From the NCBI GenBank assembly GCA_032000125.1, contig DAMALH010000005.1, positions 86,419 through 150,418 on the forward strand: 64,000 nucleotides of DNA, given 5' to 3'. This stretch comes from Dryocola sp032000125 (lineage in GTDB: Bacteria > Pseudomonadota > Gammaproteobacteria > Enterobacterales > Enterobacteriaceae). Position 1 is the stretch's first letter. Every line of letters begins with the position of its first letter. The notes under the pieces were generated by a model. That model saw only the letters and a list, made by a program, of their open reading frames with translations. It searched no databases and had not been told where the DNA came from. Positions 32,554 to 40,416 of the stretch are shown piece after piece. A program made the translations under genes and the position numbers.

Positions 32554-33124
32554 GTTGCTCCACCGGAATATTACGTACCGGAATGGTCTGGAGGTCCCAT
32601 TTCCAACTCTCAGTGGTGGCGGCGACCGGAACAAGATCGATGCAGCTTGTCGGACAGGGGTCCACACACAGGTTGCAGCCGGTGCAAAGGTCGCTCACCA
32701 CGGTATGCATGGCTCGCGTCGCACCCACGATGGCATCGACAGGGCAGGCCTGGATGCATTTGGTGCAGCCGATGCAGTTGGCTTCGTCAATCACCGCCAG
32801 CATGCGCACGGGAGCAAGCGCCGCTTCATCGCCTTCGATAGGCTGCGGATCGACGTTCAGCAAGGTAGCGATTTTTTGCATCACCGCTTCGCCACCCGGG
32901 GCGCAGAGATTAATTTTTGCGCCGTTATTTCCCACCGCCTCGGCATACGGACGACAGCCGGGGTAACCACATTGCCCGCACTGGCTCTGCGGCAACAGTT
33001 CTTCGATTTTCTCGACGATAGGGTCTTCTTCAACGGCGAAACGGCGCGAGGCATACCCGAGGATCAGACCAAAAGCCAGTCCCATCAGGGTAATCGCAAT
33101 AATAGCAATCCACAGGGCGCTCAT
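32546..33124 (-). CDS. rsxB: RsxB electron transport complex ferredoxin subunit
   Basis: Iron-sulphur subunit of 192 residues, RnfB family. One N-terminal helix is followed by a four-cysteine motif (QCGQCGYPGCRPY, about 48-60) and two bacterial ferredoxin 4Fe-4S motifs (CIGCTKCIQACP and CTGCNLCVDPCP, about 118-160). It is the second gene of the operon and shares one base with rsxA. Confidence 0.96.
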   Translation of the reverse strand: MSALWIAIIAITLMGLAFGLILGYASRRFAVEEDPIVEKIEELLPQSQCGQCGYPGCRPYAEAVGNNGAKINLCAPGGEAVMQKIATLLNVDPQPIEGDEAALAPVRMLAVIDEANCIGCTKCIQACPVDAIVGATRAMHTVVSDLCTGCNLCVDPCPTSCIDLVPVAATTESWKWDLQTIPVRNIPVEQHA

Positions 33125-33705
33125 CAGAACTTCACCAGCCCGCTAAAGCCCATAAAGGCCAGAGACATTAACCCGGCGGTAATCAGGGCAATCGCGTTGC
33201 CTTTGAACGGGGCCGGCACGTCAGCAACGGCGAGACGTTCACGAATTGCCGCAAACAGCACCATCACCAGTGAAAAACCGATCGCCGCAGAGAAGCCATA
33301 CAGCGCGGACTGCAGAAAATTATGGCCGAGATTGATGTTTAATAACGCCACGCCCAGCACCGCGCAGTTGGTGGTGATAAGCGGTAAAAATATCCCTAAT
33401 AAGCGATAAAGCGCAGGGCTGGTTTTTCTGACCACCATTTCGGTGAACTGTACCACAACGGCAATAACCAGAATAAAAGCAAGGGTGCGCAAATAGACCA
33501 AATCAAGAGGGATCAGGATCAGGTCATTAATAACCCAGGCGCAAATGGAGGCCAGCGTTAATACGAAAGTGGTCGCCAGCCCCATGCCGATAGCCGTCTC
33601 CAGTTTTTTGGAAACGCCCATAAACGGGCACAGCCCCAGAAACTTTACCAGCACGAAGTTATTGACCAGCACCGTACCAACAAAGAGCAGCAAATAATCT
33701 GTCAT
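33124..33705 (-). CDS. rsxA: RsxA electron transport complex subunit
   Basis: Integral membrane subunit of 193 residues, RnfA/NqrE family, six helices. With RsxE it forms the pseudo-symmetric membrane pair; conserved cysteines are in KFLGLCPFMGV and ITTNCAVLGVAL. It is the first gene of rsxABCDGE-nth. The 76-bp gap to ydgK holds no recognised promoter, but an operon start here matches K-12. Confidence 0.95.
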   Translation of the reverse strand: MTDYLLLFVGTVLVNNFVLVKFLGLCPFMGVSKKLETAIGMGLATTFVLTLASICAWVINDLILIPLDLVYLRTLAFILVIAVVVQFTEMVVRKTSPALYRLLGIFLPLITTNCAVLGVALLNINLGHNFLQSALYGFSAAIGFSLVMVLFAAIRERLAVADVPAPFKGNAIALITAGLMSLAFMGFSGLVKF

Positions 33706-33781
33706 TTTCTAACCTGAAACGAAAAAAGCCGTCCATTATCGGCGAAAAAATAAGCGACGACAACAGGATATTTAAGGGTGA

Positions 33782-34222
33782 TTACGGATTAATAAAAGTT
33801 TGCTTCACGCGCTGCGAGCGTCGGAGATAAGGCACCAGCAAAGAAGCTGCGAGCAGCGGGAACAATAGCTGGCGCAGGGCAAGCTCGTCGCTAACCGGTG
33901 AGAAAGCAAAAGCCTTAAGCGCCAGCAGCACTGAAATCAGCAGCCAGAGAATATAATGGCGCACCGTTTTTTTGCGGCGTTTGAAAAACGCCACGGTCAG
34001 CCAGACGGTATAGCCCCACATGGCAATGGCGCAGGCTACGGAGAAGTACCAGAACAGCACCATACCGTGCCCCTGTGCATTCATTAAGCGATGGCTTTCA
34101 GGAGAGATGAGCATCATTAAATAGATGACCAACGCAATGGAGCTGCTGAGCAACGTCAGCAGAAGCCAGGCGAGAGGGGCGATAAGCCAGCCTGCAATAC
34201 GCGGTGCCTGCGTGGTAGTCAT
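33782..34222 (-). CDS. ydgK: YdgK, DUF2569 membrane protein
   Basis: Small inner-membrane protein of 146 residues with four predicted helices (about 13-35, 56-78, 92-110, 115-135), DUF2569 family, function unknown. The ATG at 34222 gives the E. coli N-terminus MTTTxxxRxxGWL; an in-frame codon at 34270 is less likely. A 7-bp inverted repeat (CTTATGT-GTG-ACATAAG, 34257-34273) lies 35 bp upstream. In K-12 cnu and blr lie on its upstream side. Neither is here. Confidence 0.9.
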   Translation of the reverse strand: MTTTQAPRIAGWLIAPLAWLLLTLLSSSIALVIYLMMLISPESHRLMNAQGHGMVLFWYFSVACAIAMWGYTVWLTVAFFKRRKKTVRHYILWLLISVLLALKAFAFSPVSDELALRQLLFPLLAASLLVPYLRRSQRVKQTFINP

Positions 34223-34471
34223 AAAGCCTCCCGAATGCAAAATAATGAAAGCGTTTCTTATGTGTGACATAAGGCGGGAGGATTATAAGACTTTTTACGC
34301 GTAATGCTACCTGCAAGGGGTTACACAACGTAACCTCAGACGGATTTCAGCGCGGCCGACCACCGGCTGTGTGGGACATATTTATAGATGGGCTCACCGG
34401 TAAGGCTAATTGGGCCAACTTACCTTTTCCCGGGCGATATATTTAGGATTTTTCCCCAGGTGCAGCGGAAA

Positions 34472-34504
34472 ATAAACCAGGCGGCGTTAAACCACCTGGT
34501 TTAT
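34472..34504 (-). terminator. Terminator after the GH1 gene
   Basis: ATAAACCAGG (34472-34481) and CCTGGTTTAT (34495-34504) form a 10-bp perfect stem with a 13-nt loop, 12 bp beyond the stop codon of the minus-strand GH1 gene, followed by ATTTTCC. Confidence 0.75.
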
Positions 34505-34516
34505 GCGGTTATTTAC

Positions 34517-35917
34517 CTATCTCTTTTCACCGCGAGTGGCGATCAGCTCCTGATACCAGAAGAAGCTCTTTTTACGCTGCCGCGCAAGGCCGTTTTGATG
34601 GTCAACGTAAACAAAGCCGTACTGCTTCTGGAAGCCGTTGAGCCAGCTCAGCAAATCGATAAACGACCAGGGATAATATCCGCGTACGTCGGCGCCTTGC
34701 TGCATGGCGGCTTCAATGGCGTCGATATGTATTTTTAAATAATTGATGCGCGGATCGTCCACCACTTCGCCATCGATAATAGGATCTTTGGCGCCGAGTC
34801 CATTTTCGGTGATATACACTGGAATATCGCCATAGCGCGCTTTGATCTGCAAGATGCCTTCGGTTAACCCCTGCGGGTAAATTTCCCAGTCCCAGTCGGT
34901 ATAGATGCCGGTGGGATTACGGACAAATTTAAATAAATCCTTAAATCCAAACTCGTGGCCGCTATTACGCTCGCCGCTGTGATTGGCCTGCAGATGCGTT
35001 TGCTGATTATTTGCGGCAACGGTTTCGCGTTTGTAATAGTTAAGGCCGATAAAGTCGCAGATATTTTCTTTAAGTAATTCTTTATCGCCTTCGGCAAACT
35101 GCGGCACGTTCCACAGCGCCTGGGTTTTGGCTAACAGGTCAGCCGGGTATTCGCCTTTTAATACCGGATCGTAAAGCCAGTGGGTCCAGATGCCATCGGC
35201 CAGCGCCGCGGCTTTTGCGTCTTCCGGCGAATCCGTTAACGGCGTATGGGTCTGTAAGACGTTCACAAAACCGATTGTTCCGGCAATCTGGCCTGCGCGA
35301 AACGCTTTAACCGCCGCGGCATGAGCCACAAATACGTGGTGGCAGGCCTGAATAGCGCGGGCGGGATCGCGCACCGAAGGTGGATGGCTGCCGGTAATAT
35401 AGCCATGACCAATAAACACCACGGTTTCGTTAAAGGTTGACCATAGCTTCACGCGGTCGCCGAAGCGGGCATAGCACAGGCGGGCGTAGTCAGCGAAAGC
35501 CTCAGCGGTGGCTCTGTTTTCCCAGCCGCCTTCATCTTCTAAGGCCTGCGGCAAATCCCAGTGATAAAGCGTGATCATGGGTTCAATATTATTGTCGATC
35601 AGGCAATCTATTAAATCGCTGTAGAACTTCACCCCGGCTTCGTTAACCGCACCACGTCCCTGTGGCAGCAGGCGTGGCCAGGAAATAGAAAATCGGTAGC
35701 TGCGTAATCCCTGTTCTGCCATTAAAGCTACGTCTTCACGAAAGCGGTGATAGTGATCGACGGCAACATCGCCGTTGGTGCCCTGCCAGGTAGTGCCGGG
35801 CTGATGGGCAAAGACATCCCAGATTGACGGTCCTTTGCCATCGGCATCGTGACCGCCTTCAACCTGATACGCCGCGGTTGCGGCACCCCAAAGAAAGTGT
35901 TGCGGAAAAGCAGACAT
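34517..35917 (-). CDS. GH1 6-phospho-beta-glycosidase (6-phospho-beta-galactosidase-like)
   Basis: Cytoplasmic family 1 glycoside hydrolase of 466 residues with a complete TIM barrel. The retaining acid/base is Glu164 (STFNETVVF; NET replaces the usual NEP) and the nucleophile Glu371 (YITENGLG). In loop 8, Ser424, Lys431 and Tyr433 (SWLNGFQKQYGFVYVD) have the spacing of the phosphate-binding Ser-Lys-Tyr set of 6-phospho-glycosidases such as LacG; Trp425 after the Ser is a feature of 6-phospho-beta-galactosidases. Non-phospho enzymes have Glu-Trp here. The ATG at 35917 has AAGGAG before it. No PTS permease or repressor is adjacent. Two LacI-type operators lie upstream. Substrate is inferred. 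Confidence 0.8.
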   Translation of the reverse strand: MSAFPQHFLWGAATAAYQVEGGHDADGKGPSIWDVFAHQPGTTWQGTNGDVAVDHYHRFREDVALMAEQGLRSYRFSISWPRLLPQGRGAVNEAGVKFYSDLIDCLIDNNIEPMITLYHWDLPQALEDEGGWENRATAEAFADYARLCYARFGDRVKLWSTFNETVVFIGHGYITGSHPPSVRDPARAIQACHHVFVAHAAAVKAFRAGQIAGTIGFVNVLQTHTPLTDSPEDAKAAALADGIWTHWLYDPVLKGEYPADLLAKTQALWNVPQFAEGDKELLKENICDFIGLNYYKRETVAANNQQTHLQANHSGERNSGHEFGFKDLFKFVRNPTGIYTDWDWEIYPQGLTEGILQIKARYGDIPVYITENGLGAKDPIIDGEVVDDPRINYLKIHIDAIEAAMQQGADVRGYYPWSFIDLLSWLNGFQKQYGFVYVDHQNGLARQRKKSFFWYQELIATRGEKR

Positions 35918-35973
35918 GACGACGCTCCTTGAGTTGACTGACTCGGGCAGTGTAGGCAACGCCCGCTACGGGC

Positions 35974-36000
35974 TGCAACCGGTTTCCGAAACCGGTTTCA
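35974..36000. promoter_or_regulatory. Tandem LacI-type operators upstream of the GH1 gene
   Basis: Two 14-bp palindromes lie head to tail, sharing one base: TGCAACCGGTTTCC (35974-35987) and CGAAACCGGTTTCA (35987-36000). Both resemble the TGAAACCGGTTTCA site that I recall for AscG, the E. coli beta-glucoside repressor. They lie 57-83 bp before the GH1 start and also upstream of the divergent ydgJ. Confidence 0.65.
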
Positions 36001-36142
36001 TATTTGCGAAGCGAATCACTTTTAGCCCTGAGGCCTGGTTTGCCTGGCAAGTGTGCAACCGGCACGTAACAATTAAACTAGCTGTTGTTACACTGTAGGG
36101 GATGGTGTCAAATGGGAGCGCCCATAAAAGTGAGGAAGATAA

Positions 36143-37183
36143 ATGAGTGATAATATTCGTGTCGGACTAATCGGTTACGGTTATGCCAGTAAGACTTTCC
36201 ATGCGCCGCTTATCGTTGGCACGCCGGGGATGGAGCTTGCGGCGGTGTCCAGCAGCGATGAGACAAAAGTCCATGCGGACTGGCCAGCGATGCCGGTCGT
36301 TTCCGACCCGCATCATCTGTTCAACGATCCTGATATCGATCTCATTGTGGTTCCTACCCCTAACGATACCCATTTCCCGCTGGCGAAAGCTGCGCTTGAG
36401 GCGGGCAAACATGTGGTGGTCGATAAACCGTTCACCGTGACGTTGTCACAGGCCCGTGAGCTGGATGCGCTGGCGAAAAGCCGTGGCCTGCTGCTGTCGG
36501 TCTTCCATAACCGCCGCTGGGACAGCGATTTCCTGACGCTGAAAACCCTGCTTGCCGACGGCACGCTGGGTGAAGTGGCCTATTTCGAATCGCATTTCGA
36601 TCGCTTCCGTCCGCAGGTGCGCAACCGCTGGCGCGAGCAGGCGGGCGTTGGCAGCGGCATCTGGTACGATCTTGGCCCGCATCTTATCGATCAGGCCATC
36701 AATCTTTTCGGCCTGCCGGTAAGTTTAACCGTCGATCTGGCCCAGCTTCGGCCGGGCGCCCAGGCTACGGATTATTTCCACGCCGTACTGGCTTATCCGC
36801 AGCGCCGCGTGGTGCTGCACGGTTCGCTGCTGGCCGCTGCTGAATCTGCACGTTATATCGTTCACGGTACTCGTGGCAGCTACATTAAATATGGACTTGA
36901 CCCGCAGGAAGACCGCCTGAAGTCAGGGGAGCGTCTGCCACAGGAAGACTGGGGCTACGATATGCGTGACGGCGTGCTGACGCTGGCGCAGGGAGAGGTA
37001 ATGGCGGAGCAAACGCTGCTGACCGTTCCGGGCAATTATCCGGCTTACTACGCCGCGATTCGTGATGCGTTGACGGGCCACGGTGAAAACCCGGTGCCGG
37101 CCGCGCAGGCGATTCAGGTAATGGAGCTGATTGAGCTGGGCATTGAGTCTGCGAAAAAGCGCGCGACGCTGAATCTGGCCTGA
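36143..37183 (+). CDS. ydgJ: YdgJ, Gfo/Idh/MocA-family oxidoreductase
   Basis: Predicted NAD(P)-dependent oxidoreductase of 346 residues. The N-terminal Rossmann fold shows GLIGYGYASKTFHAPL (about 8-23) and the family EKP-like motif is VVDKPFTVT (about 92-100); the C-terminal alpha/beta substrate domain includes WYDLGPHLIDQAINLFG with the catalytic Asp/His pair. The substrate is unknown. It is divergent from the GH1 gene here, whereas in K-12 its neighbour is blr. Confidence 0.92.
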   Translation: MSDNIRVGLIGYGYASKTFHAPLIVGTPGMELAAVSSSDETKVHADWPAMPVVSDPHHLFNDPDIDLIVVPTPNDTHFPLAKAALEAGKHVVVDKPFTVTLSQARELDALAKSRGLLLSVFHNRRWDSDFLTLKTLLADGTLGEVAYFESHFDRFRPQVRNRWREQAGVGSGIWYDLGPHLIDQAINLFGLPVSLTVDLAQLRPGAQATDYFHAVLAYPQRRVVLHGSLLAAAESARYIVHGTRGSYIKYGLDPQEDRLKSGERLPQEDWGYDMRDGVLTLAQGEVMAEQTLLTVPGNYPAYYAAIRDALTGHGENPVPAAQAIQVMELIELGIESAKKRATLNLA

Positions 37184-38121
37184 ATGAGCGGACCCCCGTC
37201 CCGCAAAGGCGGGGGGCCTGCTTTATGCTTCCAGCTACAGGTCAGACTAAAACGCCGGTCCCGCTTATTGCTGTCGCTCGGTCTGTCGGCCAAAGGCCGG
37301 GCGGTTTCAACCGTCACCCTATAAAGCTTATCGTCACCCGGCATCGATTCCCTGAATTAGCGTCAGGCGCGAAGCTAAGCTTGCGGTATTACATTCACCA
37401 TAACCTCTGACGGATATTTCTCGCCGGATAACGCGCGTGCTGGCACACCGGAGGCTGAGCAAGCGTATTGCCAACGCCCTGCGCCGTAAAAGGTAATTAT
37501 TGCACTTATCCACATACTCCAGCCCGGCATTAACGCTGAGCTATTTTTACGCCCCACAATCAGCGGATAACCCAGCGCCATCGCCGTCGCTACAGGCACA
37601 AAGAGAAATAGCAGGCAGCATCGTCACCGCTTTAGCGCTAAGATGATTTGCTTTATTTGAGCCTATAAACATACTCACTCAATAACACGCCGCACGGCGC
37701 AGTAATTAATGTAAGTTAACTTTTCACTCTTCCGGATATGAACGGTTCTTTATATTGTTGCGTAACAGAAAATATTTTTTGTTTATAATTAGCCCACTTT
37801 AAGATACTAATATTCCTATTATTAATTTGATTTTGCAATTTAAAAATAGCAGGTTGTCAAACGCTTTTATAGGTTTGGTTGTGATGGCGTTTAACTTTGT
37901 AAATAATGCTTCCTGAGTAGTCTTAATTGAGGGTATTCTTAAGGCGAGGCGTGCAATGTTAATAACGCCTTCAGCACCCTTAATTTAAAGGGGCTTAGAA
38001 AGCAAGCATCATTATAACTTTACGTCATAGATATATGCCCTCAGGCGGCTAGATCTGGCTCGCAAGTTATAAAAAATTAATGCAAAGTAGAGAAATAAGA
38101 TCGTTAAAGCAAGGATATGGA
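37184..38121. other. 938-bp gene-free region between ydgJ and the YfeH-like gene
   Basis: Near the left edge a GC-rich imperfect hairpin (about 37193-37217) probably ends ydgJ. At 37375-37599 on the minus strand a 74-codon frame starting with GTG encodes a hydrophobic stretch (VATAMALGYPLIVG) and a tail ending VNVIPQA; I do not recognise it and call it non-coding or a remnant. From about 37640 to 38080 the sequence is very AT-rich, unlike its surroundings, and no gene, repeat or operator was recognised. Confidence 0.4.
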
Positions 38122-39120
38122 ATGGGCTGGTTGCAGCGTTTGAAAATCGATACTTTTTTACTGGTGATGATCGCCGTGGTGGTGGTGGCTTCGCTGTTTC
38201 CCTGTGAGGGAATAGTCAAAACGGGCTTTGAATATCTGACTACGGCCGCCATTGCGCTGCTGTTTTTTATGCACGGCGCAAAGCTTTCTCGTGAAGCGAT
38301 CGTGGCCGGCATGGGGCACTGGAAGCTGCATCTGGTAGTGTTTCTCAGCACTTTTGTATTGTTCCCTCTGCTTGGCCTGGCAATGGGCTTCCTTTCGCCG
38401 GCTATTCTTAACCAGCCGCTGTACATGGGCTTCCTTTATCTTTGCGCGCTGCCGGCTACGGTGCAGTCGGCGATTGCCTTTACTTCTGTTGCCGGCGGTA
38501 ACGTGGCGGCGGCGGTTTGCAGCGCCTCGGCATCCAGTATTCTGGGCATTTTTCTGTCGCCGGTGCTGGTTGGCGCCCTGATGAATACTCAGGAAGGGTC
38601 GACGGATACGCTGCATGCGATTGGCAAAATCATCATGCAACTGATGGTGCCTTTTGTCATCGGCCACCTGGCGCGCCCGCTGATAGGCCGCTGGGTGGAT
38701 AAGCATAAAAAGCTCATCAACCTCACGGATCGCTCATCGATTCTGCTGGTGGTATATGTTGCGTTCAGCGAAGCGGTGGTCGGGGGGATATGGCATCAGG
38801 TGAACGGCGTTGCTCTGTTAGCGGTGCTGGCGTGTTCAATTGTGCTGCTGGTGATGGTGCTGGTGGTAAATACCTGGGCGGCAAGGCTGCTGGGCTTTAA
38901 TACCGCCGATGAAATTACCATCGTTTTCTGCGGTTCGAAGAAAAGCCTTGCGAACGGCGTGCCGATGGCAAACGTTCTGTTCCCTGCAAGTGCGGTGGGG
39001 ATGATGGTGCTGCCGCTGATGATATTCCACCAGATCCAGCTAATGGTCTGTGCGGTGCTGGCGCAGCGTTACGCGCGCAAAACGGCAAAAGAAAAAGGGC
39101 GGCTGGAGTCAGCTTCCTGA
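38122..39120 (+). CDS. YfeH-like bile acid:sodium symporter family protein
   Basis: Inner-membrane protein of 332 residues with about nine helices, SBF-like family. It resembles E. coli YfeH along its length, including TTAAIALLFFMHGAKLSREA, GGNVAAAVCSASASS and the strongly conserved ITIVFCGSKKSLANG. The transported solute is unknown. An ATG at 38080 is in frame, but AAGGAT just before 38122 favours the shorter form, which matches YfeH in length. In K-12 ydgJ and add are direct neighbours, so this gene and the AT-rich gap before it are extra here. Confidence 0.85.
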   Translation: MGWLQRLKIDTFLLVMIAVVVVASLFPCEGIVKTGFEYLTTAAIALLFFMHGAKLSREAIVAGMGHWKLHLVVFLSTFVLFPLLGLAMGFLSPAILNQPLYMGFLYLCALPATVQSAIAFTSVAGGNVAAAVCSASASSILGIFLSPVLVGALMNTQEGSTDTLHAIGKIIMQLMVPFVIGHLARPLIGRWVDKHKKLINLTDRSSILLVVYVAFSEAVVGGIWHQVNGVALLAVLACSIVLLVMVLVVNTWAARLLGFNTADEITIVFCGSKKSLANGVPMANVLFPASAVGMMVLPLMIFHQIQLMVCAVLAQRYARKTAKEKGRLESAS

Positions 39121-39139
39121 GCAGCCGCCGCAGATGAGG

Positions 39140-40141
39140 TTAAGCAGCGCGTACTTTAGCGAGTAACGCCTGCTTTTCTGCCTCGCTCAGAAAAGCAATT
39201 TTTAAACCATTCTCCTGTGCGGTACGAATCTGTCCCGCACTCAGGCCGGCAAGCGGCGCCGCAACGGTATATTCATACACGATGTCGATACCCTGAACCG
39301 CCGGGTCGTCGGTATTGATCGTTGCCAGCACGCCGCGATCGAGGAATTTGATCAGCGGGTGCTTATCCAGAGACGGCACGGTGCTGGTCTGAATATTCGA
39401 GGTCAGGCAGGATTCGATGCCAATGCCTTGCTCGGCCAGGAAGTCCATCAGCGCGGGATCTTCAATCGCCTTGACGCCGTGACCAATGCGCTCGGCGCCC
39501 AGCTCGCGAATAGCCTGCCAGATACTTTCCGGCCCGGCGGCTTCGCCTGCGTGAACGGTTATGTGCCAGCCTGCGTCGCGTGCGCGGTTAAAATGGCTCA
39601 GGAACAGGCTGCCGGGGAAACCGAGCTCATCGCCCGCCAGATCCACCGCGGTGATATGGTCGCGGTGAGCGAGCAGCGCTTCCAGTTCGGCCTGACAGGC
39701 GGCCTCGCCAAAGGTACGGCTCATAATGCCAATCAAACGGGCTTCAACGCCAAAATCACGGCAGCCCGCGCGCACGCCTTCAATAACGGCTTCAACGACG
39801 CCGGCCACCGGCAGGCTGTGGGTCATCGCCATATACCCCGGCGAGAAACGCAGTTCGACATAATGCAGGCCGTTACGGGCGGCGTCTTCAATATTTTCCC
39901 AGGCTACGCGACGGCAGGCGTCAAGGGTGGCAAGCACCTTTACGCCCCAGTCCAGCTTCGACAGGAAGCTCACCAAATCAGGTGCGGATTCAACAACCTG
40001 TACGTGCGGAATTAAGTCTTCAATGGAAGCTGCCGGAAGCGGCAAATTATACTGGCGGCCCAGATCGAGAATGGTTTGTGCACGAATGTTGCCATCAAGG
40101 TGGCGGTGCAAATCGGTTAACGGCAGGGTGGTATCAATCAT
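39140..40141 (-). CDS. add: Adenosine deaminase
   Basis: Zinc-dependent purine salvage enzyme of 333 residues that turns adenosine and deoxyadenosine into inosine and deoxyinosine. Zinc ligands and catalytic residues are visible: HRHLDGN (about 12-18), HAGEAAGPES (Glu of the HxGE motif), SCLTSNIQT and the C-terminal NTDDPAV Asp pair. It ends 19 bp from the convergent YfeH-like gene. A paired-hairpin repeat lies in its upstream gap toward malY. Confidence 0.97.
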   Translation of the reverse strand: MIDTTLPLTDLHRHLDGNIRAQTILDLGRQYNLPLPAASIEDLIPHVQVVESAPDLVSFLSKLDWGVKVLATLDACRRVAWENIEDAARNGLHYVELRFSPGYMAMTHSLPVAGVVEAVIEGVRAGCRDFGVEARLIGIMSRTFGEAACQAELEALLAHRDHITAVDLAGDELGFPGSLFLSHFNRARDAGWHITVHAGEAAGPESIWQAIRELGAERIGHGVKAIEDPALMDFLAEQGIGIESCLTSNIQTSTVPSLDKHPLIKFLDRGVLATINTDDPAVQGIDIVYEYTVAAPLAGLSAGQIRTAQENGLKIAFLSEAEKQALLAKVRAA

Positions 40142-40236
40142 GGTCGCACTCTTTTTTTGCTTAAAGTGCGTTACATTATAAAAACATTCGTCCGCAAATT
40201 GCTATTAGCCAGCGATAATAAGTTGCGCAAATAAAA

Positions 40237-40410
40237 GGGGAGTCGCCTCCCCGGAGACTGATGACAAACCTTCCGGCGTGACAGAACTAAAATATGCCGT
40301 CATTTAAAAGCAAGGAAAATCAATTCATTGATTTTCGGCCGATCGTCACAAAGAAGGAAAAATCACGCTTTTTCCTTCTTGGTCAGCAATCTGAGGGGAG
40401 TCGCCTCCCC
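40237..40410. repeat. Paired inverted hairpin repeat between add and malY
   Basis: Two units face each other. Left: hairpin GGGGAGTCGCCTCCCC (40237-40252), GAGACTGATGACAAA, then GGCGTGA. Right, reading inward on the other strand: hairpin GGGGAGGCGACTCCCC (40410-40395), TCAGATTGCTGAC, then a 12-bp perfect hairpin with arms AAGAAGGAAAAA (40351-40362) and TTTTTCCTTCTT (40369-40380) and loop TCACGC. The outer hairpins are near-identical inverted copies. The family recurs at 24687 and 44461. Either end could also terminate malY or add transcription. Confidence 0.75.
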
Positions 40411-40416
40411 AAAAGC

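Noticed and set aside
37225..37599. Short open frames after ydgJ as genes
   Set aside because: They lack a ribosome-binding site and any recognisable family, and overlap on both strands. They are described only as possible remnants.
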